From the NCBI GenBank assembly GCA_913030825.1, contig CAJWCU010000021.1, positions 1 through 61,557 of the forward strand: a DNA stretch of 61,557 nt, written 5' to 3'. Source of the DNA: an uncultured Rhodospirillaceae bacterium (GTDB lineage Bacteria > Pseudomonadota > Alphaproteobacteria > Rhodospirillales > Casp-alpha2). Below the pieces are notes generated by a model. It made no database searches and was not told the origin of the DNA. It was given only the letters and a program-made list of their open reading frames with translations. Position 1 is the stretch's first letter. Every line of letters begins with the position of its first letter. Shown one piece after another: positions 31,944-42,713 of the stretch. Both the position numbers and the translations under genes were made by a program.

Positions 31944-33812
31944 ATGCGGCGTGATTATTCAGACCCGGGCGACACGGCCCGCCGGAACGATTGGCAGACC
32001 ATAAAGACGTTGTTCCCCTATCTCTGGCCCGCCAGAGAAACGGGGTTGCGTTGGCGCGTGGTCTGGGCAGTGATCTTCCTTGCCGCCGCAAAGGGAGCCA
32101 GCGTGGCGGTCCCGCTGATCTACAAATACGCGGTCGACGCATTGGACAGTAAGGCCGGCGCCATGATCGCCGTGCCGGGGATGCTCCTGCTGGCCTATGG
32201 CCTGACGCGGGTCATCAGCCAGGCGTTCGGCGAACTGCGCGATGCCGTATTCGCCAAGGTGGCGCAGCGTGCCATTCGTCTTGCCGGACTGAAAACCTTC
32301 CGCCATCTGCATCAATTGTCCCTGCGGTTTCATCTCGACCGCAAGACCGGCGGCATCAGCCGTGCCGTCGAACGCGGCACCAAAGGCATCGATTTCCTGC
32401 TGCGGTTCATGCTGTTCAATATCGTGCCGACCCTGTTCGAGATCGGCCTGACCTGCGGCATCCTGTGGTATCTGTTCGGCCCGCTGATGGCCGGGGTCAC
32501 CTTCGTGACCATCGCGCTTTATATAGCGTGGACGCTCTGGGTCACGGAATGGCGGATCCAATTCCGCCGGACCATGAACCAGACCGACAACGAAGCCAAT
32601 ACCAAGGCCATCGACAGCCTGCTGAACTTCGAAACGGTCAAATATTTCGGCAACGAAGATCACGAAGGCCGCCGTTTCGACAAGGCATTGGCGCGCTACG
32701 AGGACGCGGCGGTCAAATCGAACACCTCGCTCGCCATGCTGAATATCGGGCAGGGCCTGATCATCTCGGTCGGATTGACCATCATGATGTGGATGGCGGC
32801 GGCGGGCGTCGCGGCCGGGACCATGACCATCGGTGATTTCGCCATGGTCAACGCCTACCTGATCCAATTGTACATGCCGCTCAACTTCCTGGGCTTCGTC
32901 TACCGCGAGATCAAGCAGAGCCTGATCGACATGGAACATATGTTCCGCCTGCTCGACGTCGAGGCCGAAGTCGCGGACAAACCGGACGCCCCGGCCCTGA
33001 ACCTGGACGGCGCGGAAGTCCGCTTCGAGGACGTCTCCTTCGCCTACGATGCCCGCCGGCCCGTCCTGCAGGACGTCAGCTTCACCGTCCCGGCGGGTAA
33101 GACCGTGGCCATCGTCGGCCCTTCGGGGTCGGGCAAGTCGACCATTTCGCGCCTGCTGTTCCGGTTCTACGACGTCTCCGGCGGGCGGGTCGTCGTCGAT
33201 GGTCAGGACGTGCGCGACGTGACACAGGAAAGCCTCCGCGCGGCCATCGGCATGGTCCCGCAGGACACGGTGCTGTTCAACGACACCATCTTCTACAACA
33301 TCGCCTACGGACGCCCCGGCGCCAGCCCGGCCGAGGTCGAGGCCGCCGCCCGCACGGCACAGATTCACGATTTCATCATGGACCTGCCCGACGGCTATCA
33401 GGCGACGGTCGGCGAACGGGGCCTGAAGCTGTCCGGCGGCGAGAAACAACGCGTCGCCATCGCCCGCACGGTTCTGAAGGACCCGAAGATCCTGATCTTC
33501 GACGAAGCGACCTCGGCTCTCGACAGCCGCACGGAACAAGACATCCTGGCCGCCCTCAAGGCCGTCGCTCAGGGCCGCACCACGGTGACCGTCGCCCACC
33601 GCCTGTCGACCGTGGTCGATGCCGATGAAATCCTGGTCCTTGAATCCGGCCGCATCGAAGAACGCGGCCGACACGACGACCTTCTGAAGATGAACGGCCG
33701 TTATGCCGAGATGTGGGCCCGCCAGCAGCAGCAGGAACAAGCCCGCGAAGCGCTCGTCGACGACGACGGACCCAGCATTCGCGAGACCCAGGAGAACCCG
33801 GCGGCGCAATAG
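31944..33812 (+). CDS. Atm1/HMT1-type ABC exporter (fused permease-ATPase)
   Basis: 622 residues. Six-helix exporter domain (about 40-330) with the Atm1-typical SRAVERGTKGIDFLLRF and NFETVKYFGNEDHEGRRFDKAL, then an ATPase: Walker A VGPSGSGKSTISRLLFRFY, Q-loop MVPQDTVLFN, signature LSGGEKQRVAIARTV, Walker B ILIFDEATSALD and switch His VTVAHRLSTV. The family includes mitochondrial Atm1/ABCB7 and bacterial NaAtm1, which export glutathione-linked sulfur species or metal conjugates. It is about 5 kb from the ISC operon, consistent with a sulfur/iron role, which remains inference. Confidence 0.9.
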   Translation: MRRDYSDPGDTARRNDWQTIKTLFPYLWPARETGLRWRVVWAVIFLAAAKGASVAVPLIYKYAVDALDSKAGAMIAVPGMLLLAYGLTRVISQAFGELRDAVFAKVAQRAIRLAGLKTFRHLHQLSLRFHLDRKTGGISRAVERGTKGIDFLLRFMLFNIVPTLFEIGLTCGILWYLFGPLMAGVTFVTIALYIAWTLWVTEWRIQFRRTMNQTDNEANTKAIDSLLNFETVKYFGNEDHEGRRFDKALARYEDAAVKSNTSLAMLNIGQGLIISVGLTIMMWMAAAGVAAGTMTIGDFAMVNAYLIQLYMPLNFLGFVYREIKQSLIDMEHMFRLLDVEAEVADKPDAPALNLDGAEVRFEDVSFAYDARRPVLQDVSFTVPAGKTVAIVGPSGSGKSTISRLLFRFYDVSGGRVVVDGQDVRDVTQESLRAAIGMVPQDTVLFNDTIFYNIAYGRPGASPAEVEAAARTAQIHDFIMDLPDGYQATVGERGLKLSGGEKQRVAIARTVLKDPKILIFDEATSALDSRTEQDILAALKAVAQGRTTVTVAHRLSTVVDADEILVLESGRIEERGRHDDLLKMNGRYAEMWARQQQQEQAREALVDDDGPSIRETQENPAAQ

Positions 33813-33925
33813 CCGCCCGGCACGGTACGGCGGTCGCCGAACGAATGGCCCTACCCTTCCCGGCCGTTCCGGCGTAGCGTCTTGCTCCCACCTATTTCGC
33901 CTCTTCATCGGAACAAGCAGACACC

Positions 33926-34666
33926 ATGGGGTTGATTGAACTCACCATCCTGGCGGGCGCGCTTGCCGGTGGTTTCGTGTCCGGCCTGACCGGCTTCGGC
34001 ACGGGCATCTCGGCGCTCGCCATCTGGCTGACGGCGGTCGAGCCGGTCATCGCCGGCCCATTGGTCGTCGTCTGCTCACTGATCTCCCAGGTCCAGAACC
34101 TGCCGTCGATCTGGCACGCGATATCCTGGCCCCGGGCGCTGCCCTTCGTCATCGGTGGGGTCATCGGCATCCCGCTCGGCACCCTGGCCTTGCCGCATGT
34201 GTCCATGGAAGGCTTCAAGCTGGGCGTCGGGTCCATCCTGATCGTCTATTGCTCGATCACCTTGTTCCGCCGCGCCGCCCCGAAAGTCTCCTGGGGCGGG
34301 AATTGGGCCAACGGGGTCGTCGGCCTGAGCGGCGGCGTTCTGGGCGGCCTGGCGGGCCTGTCCGGCCCCCTGCCGACCATCTGGGCCACGCTGCGGGGTT
34401 GGACCAAGGACGAGAAACGCGGCGTCTATCAGGCCTATAACACCGCCATGCTGGCCTTGGCACTCGCCAGTCAGGCGATCGGCGGGTTCATGACGATGGA
34501 AGTCGGCCGACTCTGTCTGATCGCTTTCCCGGCAACCGTAGCGGCATCCTGGATCGGGCGTCGGGTCTACGACCGCCTAGGCGATGGCCTGTTCAACCGG
34601 GTCGTCATGACGCTGCTGCTGTTTTCCGGCATTTCCCTGGTCGTCACGGCGCTCTGGCAGGGGTGA
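33926..34666 (+). CDS. TSUP (TauE/SafE) family permease
   Basis: 246 residues with about eight membrane segments and the internal duplication usual in TSUP proteins. The two motif regions are GFVSGLTGFGTGISALAIWL near the N-terminus and VGLSGGVLGGLAGLSGPLPTIWATLRGW in the middle. Members export or import sulfite, sulfonates, sulfoacetate or other small anions; substrate is not readable. It follows the exporter by 113 bases on the same strand. Confidence 0.88.
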   Translation: MGLIELTILAGALAGGFVSGLTGFGTGISALAIWLTAVEPVIAGPLVVVCSLISQVQNLPSIWHAISWPRALPFVIGGVIGIPLGTLALPHVSMEGFKLGVGSILIVYCSITLFRRAAPKVSWGGNWANGVVGLSGGVLGGLAGLSGPLPTIWATLRGWTKDEKRGVYQAYNTAMLALALASQAIGGFMTMEVGRLCLIAFPATVAASWIGRRVYDRLGDGLFNRVVMTLLLFSGISLVVTALWQG

Positions 34667-34720
34667 AAACACAGGGATAAGGGCCCCCTCAAGCTCGCGA
34701 ATATTTCTGTTGGCGAACAG

Positions 34721-34738
34721 GGTCCATTGGCATGGACC
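34721..34738. repeat. Inverted repeat upstream of the BLUF gene
   Basis: GGTCCAT, four-base spacer, ATGGACC: perfect seven-base arms, 52 bases before the BLUF start and 55 after the TSUP stop. It may be an operator for the BLUF gene or a terminator-type hairpin lacking a T-run. Confidence 0.4.
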
Positions 34739-34789
34739 TTGCTTCTCCAATCGCTAAAATGCTGATGCCTTTCAAACAGAGATATAGAC

Positions 34790-35230
34790 ATGGGCCTCCG
34801 TCAAATCCTCTACACCAGCCAATCCGCGCGCCCCATGACAGAGATCGGCTGTCGCAATATTTTGGCGAAATCGCACGAAAACAATCGGCGCGACGGCATC
34901 ACCGGCCTGCTCGTCTTGTTGCCCAACGGCACGTTCGTTCAAATTTTGGAAGGCGAGCAGAGCGTTTTGCAAAGCACGATGCAACGCATTGAGCGTGATC
35001 CCCGCCACAATAACGTCGGCGTCATATTCGACATCGAGGTCCCTGAGCGGTCCTTCGCCGGCTGGGAAATGGGATTTCGGGCACCGGGAGAAGATGAAGT
35101 CGCCGATATGGCCGGCCACCGCAACACGGCAAGCGCCGGCGAACTGCGGGCATTGTTCGATTGCAACTCACCCGCCCACGCCGTGATGCGCACGATTTGC
35201 AACGCCAATCTATCGAAGTTGTCCGCCTGA
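34790..35230 (+). CDS. BLUF-domain blue-light photosensor, short
   Basis: 146 residues, essentially a BLUF domain (1-95) plus a short helical tail. The flavin-site residues are in place: Tyr8 (LRQILYTSQS), Asn32 (NNRRDGITGLLV), Gln51 (FVQILEGE) and Trp92/Met94 (FAGWEMGF). BLUF proteins bind FAD and sense blue light through the Tyr-Gln pair. There is no attached output domain, so it presumably acts by protein contact. No partner gene is evident next door; the kinase at 37.3 kb is a guess at most. Confidence 0.93.
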   Translation: MGLRQILYTSQSARPMTEIGCRNILAKSHENNRRDGITGLLVLLPNGTFVQILEGEQSVLQSTMQRIERDPRHNNVGVIFDIEVPERSFAGWEMGFRAPGEDEVADMAGHRNTASAGELRALFDCNSPAHAVMRTICNANLSKLSA

Positions 35231-35270
35231 ACGCGGGGCGCGCTTCACTGTCTATCCAACTACCGGCTGA

Positions 35271-36398
35271 TCACCCGGCATCATCGCGCGCGATCCAGCC
35301 CCCGCCCAAAACCCGATCGTCCTGATAAAACACACAGGCCTGACCCGGCGCGACGCCGTTCTGCGGTTCGTCGAATTTGACCTGGGCGCGATCGTCGCCG
35401 GTGCCGAACAGCACGGCGGGCACCGGTTTGAACATGGACCGGATCTTGACCTGCACGCGGTGGACCTTGGCCTTCAACGGGCCGTCGCCCAACCAATTGA
35501 CCTCGGTCACCGACAGGCTCTTGCGGCCCAGGGCATCCCTTGGGCCGACGACAACCCGGCGGGTTTCCGGCTCCAGCTTGATGACGTAAAGCGGATCGCC
35601 CATGCCGCCGATGCCCAAGCCCTTGCGCTGGCCGACGGTGAAATGGATGATCCCGTCATGCTGGCCCAACACGGTCCCGGCCTGATCGACGATTTCGCCG
35701 GGATCATGGGCTTCCGGGCGCAGGCGTTCAACGATGCGGGCGTAGTCGCCGTCGGGCACGAAACAGATATCCATGCTTTCCGGCTTGTCGGCGACGGCCA
35801 GGCCCAGACGCTGGGCATGGGCGCGGGTTTCCGCCTTGTCCATGCCGCCCAAGGGAAAGCGTAGGAAATCCAGCTGCTCACCCGTCGTCGCAAAAAGAAA
35901 ATAGCTCTGATCCTTGGAGGCATCGGCGGCACGGTGCAATTCCGAGCCGCCGGGCCCCGCGACACGCTGCACGTAATGCCCGGTGACCAGGGCATCGGCG
36001 CCCAGTTCGCGGGCCTGGCCCAACATGTCTTTGAACTTCACCGTCTGATTGCAGCGCACGCAGGGAATGGGCGTTTCACCGCGCAGATAGGTATCGGCGA
36101 AGTCATCCATGACCTGTTCCTTGAACCGGCTTTCATAGTTCAGAACGTAGTGAGGAAAGCCCAATTGGTCGGCAACGCGGCGGGCGTCGTAGATATCCTT
36201 ACCGGCGCAGCAGGTCTTCTGCCCCGGCATCGCCTCGCCTTGATCATATAGCTGCATCGTCATGCCGACGGTGTCGTAGCCCGCTTCCTTGACCAGCGCG
36301 GCCGCGGTCGAGCTATCGACGCCGCCCGACATGGCGACGACGACGCGGGTTTCGCCGGGCGGCTTGCCCAGACCCAGATCGAGAAACGGTGCGTTCAT
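35271..36398 (-). CDS. mnmA: tRNA-specific 2-thiouridylase MnmA
   Basis: 375 residues. P-loop [17 protein letters not shown], catalytic cysteine region [14 protein letters not shown] and the second catalytic cysteine in [19 protein letters not shown]. It thiolates U34 of tRNA Glu, Gln and Lys in the cytoplasm, using sulfur passed from a cysteine desulfurase (IscS), which is encoded about 7 kb away. Full length. The PYMGGG-type insertion region is as in bacterial MnmA. Followed on the same strand after DUF599. Confidence 0.96.
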   Translation of the reverse strand: MNAPFLDLGLGKPPGETRVVVAMSGGVDSSTAAALVKEAGYDTVGMTMQLYDQGEAMPGQKTCCAGKDIYDARRVADQLGFPHYVLNYESRFKEQVMDDFADTYLRGETPIPCVRCNQTVKFKDMLGQARELGADALVTGHYVQRVAGPGGSELHRAADASKDQSYFLFATTGEQLDFLRFPLGGMDKAETRAHAQRLGLAVADKPESMDICFVPDGDYARIVERLRPEAHDPGEIVDQAGTVLGQHDGIIHFTVGQRKGLGIGGMGDPLYVIKLEPETRRVVVGPRDALGRKSLSVTEVNWLGDGPLKAKVHRVQVKIRSMFKPVPAVLFGTGDDRAQVKFDEPQNGVAPGQACVFYQDDRVLGGGWIARDDAG

Positions 36399-36440
36399 GG
36401 GGCGGAATATAGGGATTCCAACGCCCGGGTGAAAGGGGCG

Positions 36441-37202
36441 TCAGACCCGCCCGTCTTCAGGGTCGGGCAACGGCGTTTCCGCATCCGCCAGATCGCCCAG
36501 GGTCTGCAGGGTCACGGAGCGGAAATCCCGGCGATAGAGCACCAGAATGACCCAAACCGTGGTGATGAACAGCAACACCGGATGGACGAACCAGGGCAGC
36601 AGGGCCAAGGCGAAATAATAGGACCGCAGACCTCGGTTGAAGTTGGCCTGCGCGCGCGACAGGATCAGCGCCGCGCGGGCGGGAAAGGCTTTCAGTAGGG
36701 CCGGATCGCATTGCCCGGCCTGGGGTGCCGCCCCGATCATGACCAGCGTGTAATTGAACTGACGCAGACACCAGGCGAATTTGAAGAAGGCATAAACGAA
36801 GACCAGGACCAGCACGAAGACCCGGAGTTCCATCAGCCGCCGTGACGCCGGATGCGACATGGAAAGGTCATGGATGATCACGCGCAGGTCTTCGATCTGC
36901 CCGAAGATTGCCGCGATCCCGGCCATGACCAGCAACGTCGTCGAAATGAACAAACTGCCCGAACGGATATAGGCGTTGACGATTTGCACGTCGGCCATGC
37001 GGTTTTCCCGCTCCAACATGCGCTCCATCCAGCGCAGGCGATAATCGTGCAGCACCACCGCCATGGGTCGCTTGCCCCAGGCGATCTGATCGGCGAGCGC
37101 CGTATAGAGCGTGGCCCCCAGCAAGAACCAGGCGAGCGCCAGGGCATCCAGCAGGGGAATGGAGTCGAAAAACATGAACTGGCTCAGGGTCGTTTCGCTC
37201 AC
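36441..37202 (-). CDS. DUF599-family membrane protein
   Basis: 253 residues with about four membrane segments (17-38, 78-100, 118-142, 205-230). Family sequences include RRLMELRVFVLVLVFVYAFFKFAWCLRQFNYTLVMIGAAPQ and ANFNRGLRSYYFALALLPWFVHPVLLF. The RWMERMLERENRMADVQIVNAYIRSGSLF block after the first helix is typical. Function is unknown; it stands 42 bases upstream of mnmA and may share its transcript. Confidence 0.85.
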   Translation of the reverse strand: MSETTLSQFMFFDSIPLLDALALAWFLLGATLYTALADQIAWGKRPMAVVLHDYRLRWMERMLERENRMADVQIVNAYIRSGSLFISTTLLVMAGIAAIFGQIEDLRVIIHDLSMSHPASRRLMELRVFVLVLVFVYAFFKFAWCLRQFNYTLVMIGAAPQAGQCDPALLKAFPARAALILSRAQANFNRGLRSYYFALALLPWFVHPVLLFITTVWVILVLYRRDFRSVTLQTLGDLADAETPLPDPEDGRV

Positions 37203-37332
37203 GGGGCGGCGTCCTCATCCGGTTGATCGGCGTTCCAGTACCCGGAACGCCGATCCCATTATCGATCTATGTCTTTCGATCCGCAAATAGCCGACTTACC
37301 ATAGGTCCCTTATCCAGCCTCCGGGAGTTCCA

Positions 37333-38949
37333 ATGACGGACCGGAAGAAACTGCAGGCCCAAACCAAGTCGGCGTTGATCGAGAAAATCGAAGCGCTGGA
37401 GCGGGAGATGTCGGACCAGCGCGGCGGAAATTCGCCTATCAGCGCGACCGACGGCCTGATCGACGCCTTGAACCGGGTCGACGACGGAGTCGTTCTGTAT
37501 GACGCGGACGACAGTCTGGTCTTCGTCAATCCAGCCTATCTGAAACGCCTGCCCGAAGATTTGAAAGCGCTTTACGTTCCAGGTGCCAGCTTCATCGATC
37601 TGGTGCGCGCCCATACGGACCGCGGCCTGATCGATCCCGCCGTCGGCCGCGAGGAAGAATTCATTCAGGAGCGCTATGCCCGTCACCAGGAGGCCAAGGG
37701 CCTCCCGGCGCATCGCTTTTCCGACGGCACCTGGTACGAACTGCAGGAATACCGATTGCCCGACGGCGGCATCCTCAGCATCCGCCGCAACGTCAGCGAA
37801 TGGATGGCGCTGACCTCGGCTTTGCGCGAAAACGAAGAACGGTTTCGCGATTTCGCCGAAGCCTCCCAGGATTGGTTCTGGGAAATGGACGAGAACCTTC
37901 GCTTCATCTACTTCTCCGACCGCTTTTATTGGGCGTCCGGCGTGCGCCCGGAACAATTGCTGGGCCGATCGCGGCGGGAAACCATATGGGACGACCCGGA
38001 GAAAGAACCCTGGAAAAGTCATATCGCCGATCTGGAGGCACACCGGTCGTTCCGCGATTTCATCCATTCCCGTGTTCGCCCGGATGGCGAGATCAACTAT
38101 CTCTCAATCAGCGGCAAACCCGTCTACGACAAGAACGGAAATTTCACCGGCTACCGCGGCACGGGGCGCAACATCACGAAACAATGGCGTGCCGAACACG
38201 AACTGGCCCTGGCCAAGGATACGGCCGAACGGGCAAACCGGGCCAAGACCGAATTCCTGGCCAACATGAGCCACGAATTCCGCACACCGCTGAATTCCAT
38301 CATCGGCTATTCCGAGATGATCACATCCGCCATGTTCGGTCCGATCGAAAACGAAAAGTACGAGGAATACATCTCGAACATTCAGCAATCGGGACGGCAC
38401 CTGTTGGAATTGATCAACGACGTCCTCGACATCTCACTGATCGAAGCCGGCGAAATTCACACCTACGAAGAAACGTTCGATTTGTCGGAATCGATCTTGG
38501 CCGCGATCAGCGTGATCGAGGAAGAAGCCAAAAAAGCCGGCATCGCCGTGATCACCAGCTTGAGCGACCTGCCGCCCTTTTTCGGCGATCAACGCCGCTT
38601 TCGCCAGATCGTTCTGAACCTCCTGTCCAACGCCATCAAGTTTACGCCGTCGGGCGGCACCGTCCGCGTCGCCCTTGGCCTGGCGTCGACCGGCGGCCTA
38701 GAGGTATCCGTCACCGATACGGGCATCGGCATCGAGGAAAAGGATCTGGAGATGGTTCTGAGCCCCTTCGGACAGGCGGAAGGGCCGTTCGTCCGGCGTT
38801 ACAAAGGCGTCGGGCTGGGCTTGCCGCTGGTCAAGAATTTGACGGAACTACATGACGGCACGCTGCGGTTGGACAGCACGCCCGGAAAGGGTACCTCGGT
38901 GACATTGAATTTTCCGGCGTCGCGGCTGCGCGCGGAAGAAGCGACTTAA
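37333..38949 (+). CDS. Soluble PAS-domain sensor histidine kinase
   Basis: 538 residues without a membrane segment. A short N-terminal coiled coil, two PAS domains (about 43-155 and 165-285), a HisKA dimerisation helix with His314 ([23 protein letters not shown]) and an HATPase domain with N-box [25 protein letters not shown] and [12 protein letters not shown]. It autophosphorylates on His314 in response to a cytoplasmic signal, possibly redox, light or ligand through the PAS domains. No response regulator follows; its last four bases overlap the convergent iscX end. The receiver/Hpt pair at 31 kb is a possible but unproven partner. Confidence 0.92.
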   Translation: MTDRKKLQAQTKSALIEKIEALEREMSDQRGGNSPISATDGLIDALNRVDDGVVLYDADDSLVFVNPAYLKRLPEDLKALYVPGASFIDLVRAHTDRGLIDPAVGREEEFIQERYARHQEAKGLPAHRFSDGTWYELQEYRLPDGGILSIRRNVSEWMALTSALRENEERFRDFAEASQDWFWEMDENLRFIYFSDRFYWASGVRPEQLLGRSRRETIWDDPEKEPWKSHIADLEAHRSFRDFIHSRVRPDGEINYLSISGKPVYDKNGNFTGYRGTGRNITKQWRAEHELALAKDTAERANRAKTEFLANMSHEFRTPLNSIIGYSEMITSAMFGPIENEKYEEYISNIQQSGRHLLELINDVLDISLIEAGEIHTYEETFDLSESILAAISVIEEEAKKAGIAVITSLSDLPPFFGDQRRFRQIVLNLLSNAIKFTPSGGTVRVALGLASTGGLEVSVTDTGIGIEEKDLEMVLSPFGQAEGPFVRRYKGVGLGLPLVKNLTELHDGTLRLDSTPGKGTSVTLNFPASRLRAEEAT

Positions 38950-39146
38950 TCCCGTTCGTCGAGCCAGGCCATCTGGATGGCTTCCAGAACCTTCTCATTC
39001 GACTTCTGGGGGTCGTCCTCGAAATCGGGGAGTTCCTGCACCCATTGCCAAAGGTCCGTAAACCGCAGGTTCACGACATCCGCGTTGGGATGGGCGTCTT
39101 CCAGTTCGATGGCGATGTCGATGGTGTCGGTCCAGCGCAGTCCCAT
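38946..39146 (-). CDS. iscX: IscX, Fe-S assembly acidic adaptor
   Basis: 66 residues, exactly the usual size, from the ATG at 39146 (MGLRWTDTIDIAIELEDAHP). Contains the LRFTDLWQWVQELPDFEDDP block and the acidic surface (DAHPNADV, DERD end) by which IscX binds IscS and iron. In E. coli it tunes desulfurase activity with frataxin-like CyaY. Last gene of the isc operon, 42 bases after fdx. The stop overlaps the end of the convergent kinase gene by four bases. Confidence 0.95.
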   Translation of the reverse strand: MGLRWTDTIDIAIELEDAHPNADVVNLRFTDLWQWVQELPDFEDDPQKSNEKVLEAIQMAWLDERD

Positions 39147-39188
39147 GGATACTTCCCCTTGCTTTCCGGTTATCAGGCCTTGCGCCAC

Positions 39189-39539
39189 CTAAACCTTACG
39201 ATCAACCATCATGTTACGGGTCGCCTTGGGCAGGGTGACCTTGAGGCCGTCCAGTTCCGCGCTCATGACGATCTGACAGCCGAGGCGCGAGGTATGGGTC
39301 AGGCCAAAGGCCAGATCGAGCATGTCTTCCTCGTCCTCGCTGGCTTCGCCCAGCTTGTCGAAGAAGGCATCGTCGACGATGACGTGACAGGTCGAACAGG
39401 CGAGCGAGCCTTCACACGCACCTTCCAAGTCGATCCCGTTGCGGTGCGCAACCTCCAACACCGACAGGCCCTCGGGCGCATCCACTTCCTGGGCCTTGCC
39501 GTCCGGCAGCACGAAGGTCATCTTAAACATCTGGGTCAT
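39189..39539 (-). CDS. fdx: ISC-type [2Fe-2S] ferredoxin
   Basis: 116 residues, adrenodoxin/Isc-ferredoxin type. Cluster cysteines are in [16 protein letters not shown] (CX5CX2C) with the fourth in [10 protein letters not shown]. It gives electrons to the IscU-IscS complex for persulfide reduction and cluster maturation. GAGGAA upstream of ATG. Sits between hscA (23-base gap) and iscX as in other proteobacterial isc operons. Confidence 0.95.
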   Translation of the reverse strand: MTQMFKMTFVLPDGKAQEVDAPEGLSVLEVAHRNGIDLEGACEGSLACSTCHVIVDDAFFDKLGEASEDEEDMLDLAFGLTHTSRLGCQIVMSAELDGLKVTLPKATRNMMVDRKV

Positions 39540-39562
39540 GGTTGTTTTCGTTCCTCGATGGT

Positions 39563-41530
39563 TCAGTCGCCGGCTTCGGCGGACTTGGGCCGGTCGTCGG
39601 GCGACGCGGCCTGCTCTTCCCCCTGTTGATCTCTTTCATGAGCGGCCTTGTCCAGCCGCTCCACCTCGACGCCGCGCAGGGCGGCGCGAATGCCCCGGTC
39701 CATCCGCTGTTCGGCGAAGACGCGAGTCCCCTCCTCCAGCTTTTCGACGGCGGCGGAAATCGCATCGCGGTCTTCGCCGGCGACGGCGGCTTCGGTCTCG
39801 GCGACGATGGCATCAATGGCCTTTCGGTCGTCGTCTGTCAGCAAGTCGCCGTCGATCTCCAGTGCCGCCTTCACCGCCCCCACGGCACGGCCGGCCTCGA
39901 CCCGGGATTCCGCCAGCAGGCGCAAGGTCATGTCGTCCTTGGCGTGCTTCATGCTGTCGTAAAGCATCTGCGACATCTCGTCTTCGGACAGACCGTAGGA
40001 CGGCTTGACCTCGATGCTCTGCTCGGTCCCGGTGGTTTCTTCCCGGGCACTGACGGTCAGCAGGCCGTCGGCGTCGACGGCGTAGGTCACGCGGATCCGG
40101 GCCGCCCCCGCCGTCATCGGCGGAATGCCGCGCAGGGTGAAGCGCGCCAGCGACCGGTTCTGATCGACCATTTCCCGCTCGCCCTGAACGGCATGAATGG
40201 CCATGGCCGATTGACCGTCCTGATAGGTCGTGAATTCCTGTGCCTTGGCGACCGGGATCGGCGTGTTGCGCGGAATGATCTTTTCCGTCAGGCCGCCCAT
40301 GGTCTCGATGCCCAATGACAAAGGCGTCACGTCCAGCAGCAGCGTATCGGAGCCGACGGTCAACGCCTCGGCCTGAAGCGCCGCACCCACGGCGACAACC
40401 TCGTCCGGGTCGATATCGGCGAGCGGTTCGCGACCGAACAGGCCGGCGACCATCTTGCGCACCAAGGGTACCCGGGTCGACCCGCCGACCAGCACCACGC
40501 CCTTGACCCGGTCCGGGGTCACGTCGGCGTCGTCCAAAACGTCTTCACAGATGCGGATGGTACGTTTGACCAGAGGCTCGATCATCGCTTCGAAGGCCGC
40601 ACGGTCGAGGGCGAAGGATTGTTCCTCGCCGTCCAGTTCCAATGTCCAGGTGCCCTGGTCCTCGGCACTGAGCGCCTCCTTGACCTCGCGGGCCATGGCG
40701 ACCGCCTGTTTGACGGCGCCCGAGCCCGGCGTCTTGCCGGTCCAGTCCTTGAGGAAATGTTCGGCCACGGCATGGTCGAAATCGTCCCCCCCCAGGGCCG
40801 CGTCACCGCCTGTGGACAATACCTGGAACACGCCTTTTTCCATGCGCAGCAGAGAAATGTCGAAAGTGCCGCCGCCCAGGTCGTAGACGGCGTAAAGGCC
40901 CTCTGCCTCCTTATCCAAGCCGTAGGCCAGCGCCGCCGCCGTCGGCTCGTTGACCAGGCGCAGAACTTCCAATCCCGCCAGGCGGGCTGCATCCTTGGTC
41001 GCCGTGCGCGCGGCGTCGTCGAAATAGGCCGGGACGGTGATGACGGCGCGGGAGACCTCGCGGTCGAGCACGCCTTCCGCCCGTTCCTTCAAGGCCGTCA
41101 GGATATGGCTGGAAATCTCGACCGGCGTCAGCTTGTGGCCGTCGACGTTGAGGCGAACCATGCGGGACGCGCCCGCCGCCTCGCCTTCCGGCGCCGGCTC
41201 GACCGTGAACGGCAGATGCCCGGCGACGGATTTGATGTCTTCGATGCCGCGGCCCATCAGGCGCTTGATCGAGCTGACGACACTGTCCGGGCGCATGGCT
41301 ATCAGGCTTTTGGCAAGGCCGCCGACAATCGGCGATCCGTCCGGTGCATAGGCGACGACGGAGGGCACCAGGGCCTGACCGTCCTCGTCGCGCAAAACCT
41401 CCGCCTTGCCGTCGACGGAGACCGCCGTCACGGAATTGGTCGTGCCCAGGTCGATGCCGACGGCGACGTCGGCGTCGTTTTCGTGGGGTGCCGGGGTTTC
41501 GCCCGGCTCATAGATCTGCAGTAATGCCAT
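39563..41530 (-). CDS. hscA: HscA, Hsp70-type chaperone for Fe-S cluster transfer
   Basis: 655 residues. Nucleotide domain with [40 protein letters not shown] and [13 protein letters not shown]; linker [19 protein letters not shown]; substrate domain recognising the LPPVK motif of IscU. Works with HscB and ATP to release clusters. Gap of three bases to hscB upstream, so co-translation is likely. Length somewhat above E. coli HscA (616). Confidence 0.96.
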   Translation of the reverse strand: MALLQIYEPGETPAPHENDADVAVGIDLGTTNSVTAVSVDGKAEVLRDEDGQALVPSVVAYAPDGSPIVGGLAKSLIAMRPDSVVSSIKRLMGRGIEDIKSVAGHLPFTVEPAPEGEAAGASRMVRLNVDGHKLTPVEISSHILTALKERAEGVLDREVSRAVITVPAYFDDAARTATKDAARLAGLEVLRLVNEPTAAALAYGLDKEAEGLYAVYDLGGGTFDISLLRMEKGVFQVLSTGGDAALGGDDFDHAVAEHFLKDWTGKTPGSGAVKQAVAMAREVKEALSAEDQGTWTLELDGEEQSFALDRAAFEAMIEPLVKRTIRICEDVLDDADVTPDRVKGVVLVGGSTRVPLVRKMVAGLFGREPLADIDPDEVVAVGAALQAEALTVGSDTLLLDVTPLSLGIETMGGLTEKIIPRNTPIPVAKAQEFTTYQDGQSAMAIHAVQGEREMVDQNRSLARFTLRGIPPMTAGAARIRVTYAVDADGLLTVSAREETTGTEQSIEVKPSYGLSEDEMSQMLYDSMKHAKDDMTLRLLAESRVEAGRAVGAVKAALEIDGDLLTDDDRKAIDAIVAETEAAVAGEDRDAISAAVEKLEEGTRVFAEQRMDRGIRAALRGVEVERLDKAAHERDQQGEEQAASPDDRPKSAEAGD

Positions 41531-41533
41531 GTC

Positions 41534-42202
41534 TTACGCCATGCTCCGCAATTCGGCGCGGCGGAACCGCGTCTCATCGGCCAGCTTGCGCAGGTACTTC
41601 AAGCGCGTGATCAATGTGCCGATATGGTCCATGTCCGTGCCCAGGAAGGCGCTGGTCAATTCCTTCTCGCAATCGGCGATATCGCCCTGGGCGCGGCGGG
41701 TCAAGTCGCTGACCTCATCCGCGCTTTCCGCTTCGGCGAGGGCTTCGCGCATCTCCATGGCCTCCATCAGGATGACCGGATCGTTGAGCGCGTTACAGCC
41801 TTCCTTCAACACGTCGAGACCTTTGAGGTGCGCCAGATAGACGGCGCGGTCCAGCGGGTCTTTCAGCGTCTCATAGGCATCGTTCAGGCTGGTCGCCTGT
41901 TGCTGGCTGAGTGATTTTTCCTTAGGCGTTTTGGTCGCAAAACGATCGGGATGCAGGTCGCGCTGCATCCGGAAATAGGCTTTCTCCAACGCGTCGATAT
42001 CGACATCGAAGGACCGCTCCAGGCCCATCCGCTGGAAATGATCCGCCTGTCCAGGCGGCTGCACGGCCTTGCAGCTCGAGCAGAACGGATCGCCCACGGC
42101 CACCGGCCCATGACAGGACCAGCAGGCCTGGACGATGTCTTGCTCGGCGGCCGCGTTGTTGCTCCTGGCGGCACCTTCAGCTTTCGCTTGCACCAGCGTC
42201 AC
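41534..42202 (-). CDS. hscB: HscB, J-domain co-chaperone with N-terminal four-cysteine domain
   Basis: About 222 residues. The N-terminal part holds Cys27-x2-Cys30 (CWSC) and Cys41-x2-Cys44 (CSSC), a zinc-finger-like domain absent from E. coli HscB but typical of mitochondrial HSC20/HSCB. Then a J-domain with HPD (DLHPDRF, residues 84-86) and a C-terminal helical domain that binds IscU. The start is GTG 42202; AAGGA is very close to it, so GTG four codons in (42193) fits the ribosome site better. Stimulates HscA ATPase and delivers IscU. Confidence 0.93.
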   Translation of the reverse strand: MTLVQAKAEGAARSNNAAAEQDIVQACWSCHGPVAVGDPFCSSCKAVQPPGQADHFQRMGLERSFDVDIDALEKAYFRMQRDLHPDRFATKTPKEKSLSQQQATSLNDAYETLKDPLDRAVYLAHLKGLDVLKEGCNALNDPVILMEAMEMREALAEAESADEVSDLTRRAQGDIADCEKELTSAFLGTDMDHIGTLITRLKYLRKLADETRFRRAELRSMA

Positions 42203-42286
42203 TTTCCTTTTTCTTTCGAATGCTCCGGATTGGACGCGCCCGGACGAATGGGAAATGTCCGGGCGGCGAAGGTCACAGACACACCA

Positions 42287-42628
42287 TCAAATGTGGAAGG
42301 ATTCACCGCAACCGCAGCGCCCTTTTTCGTTCGGATTATTGAAGACGAAACCGGATTCCAGCTTGTCCTCGACGAAATCCATTTCCGTGCCGATGATGAA
42401 CATCGTCGCCTTGGGGTCGATGAAGATCCGCACACCCTTGTCCTCGACGACTTCGTCGAACTCATTCTTCTCGTCCGCGAATTCAAGGGTGTAGGACATG
42501 CCCGAGCATCCCTTGGTCCGGATGCCGACGCGCACGCCGGCGGAATCCTTCCCCCGTCCGGCCAGCAGCGCTTTCACGCGCTCGGCGGCGTGGTCGGAAA
42601 TGGTCATCATTTGCGGTCGTTCAGTCAT
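42287..42628 (-). CDS. iscA: IscA-type A-type Fe-S carrier
   Basis: 113 residues from ATG 42628, preceded by GGAAG. The three cysteines of A-type carriers are present: CSGMSY and the C-terminal GRCGCGESF. IscA takes clusters or iron and hands them to [4Fe-4S] targets. Position after iscU and before hscB is canonical. Apart from a 15-codon upstream in-frame extension that I left out, nothing odd. Confidence 0.95.
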   Translation of the reverse strand: MTERPQMMTISDHAAERVKALLAGRGKDSAGVRVGIRTKGCSGMSYTLEFADEKNEFDEVVEDKGVRIFIDPKATMFIIGTEMDFVEDKLESGFVFNNPNEKGRCGCGESFHI

Positions 42629-42713
42629 GGTCGTCTGCTTCCGTTTCGGGCCTTTCCTTAACCCCGCCGACACGCAGGAGGCAAGTGCCTCCTGCCGCGC
42701 CGGGAGGATCGGA

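Noticed and set aside
40619-41524. A 301-codon plus-strand frame opposite hscA
   Set aside because: hscA is complete and typical; the shadow frame has no motif.
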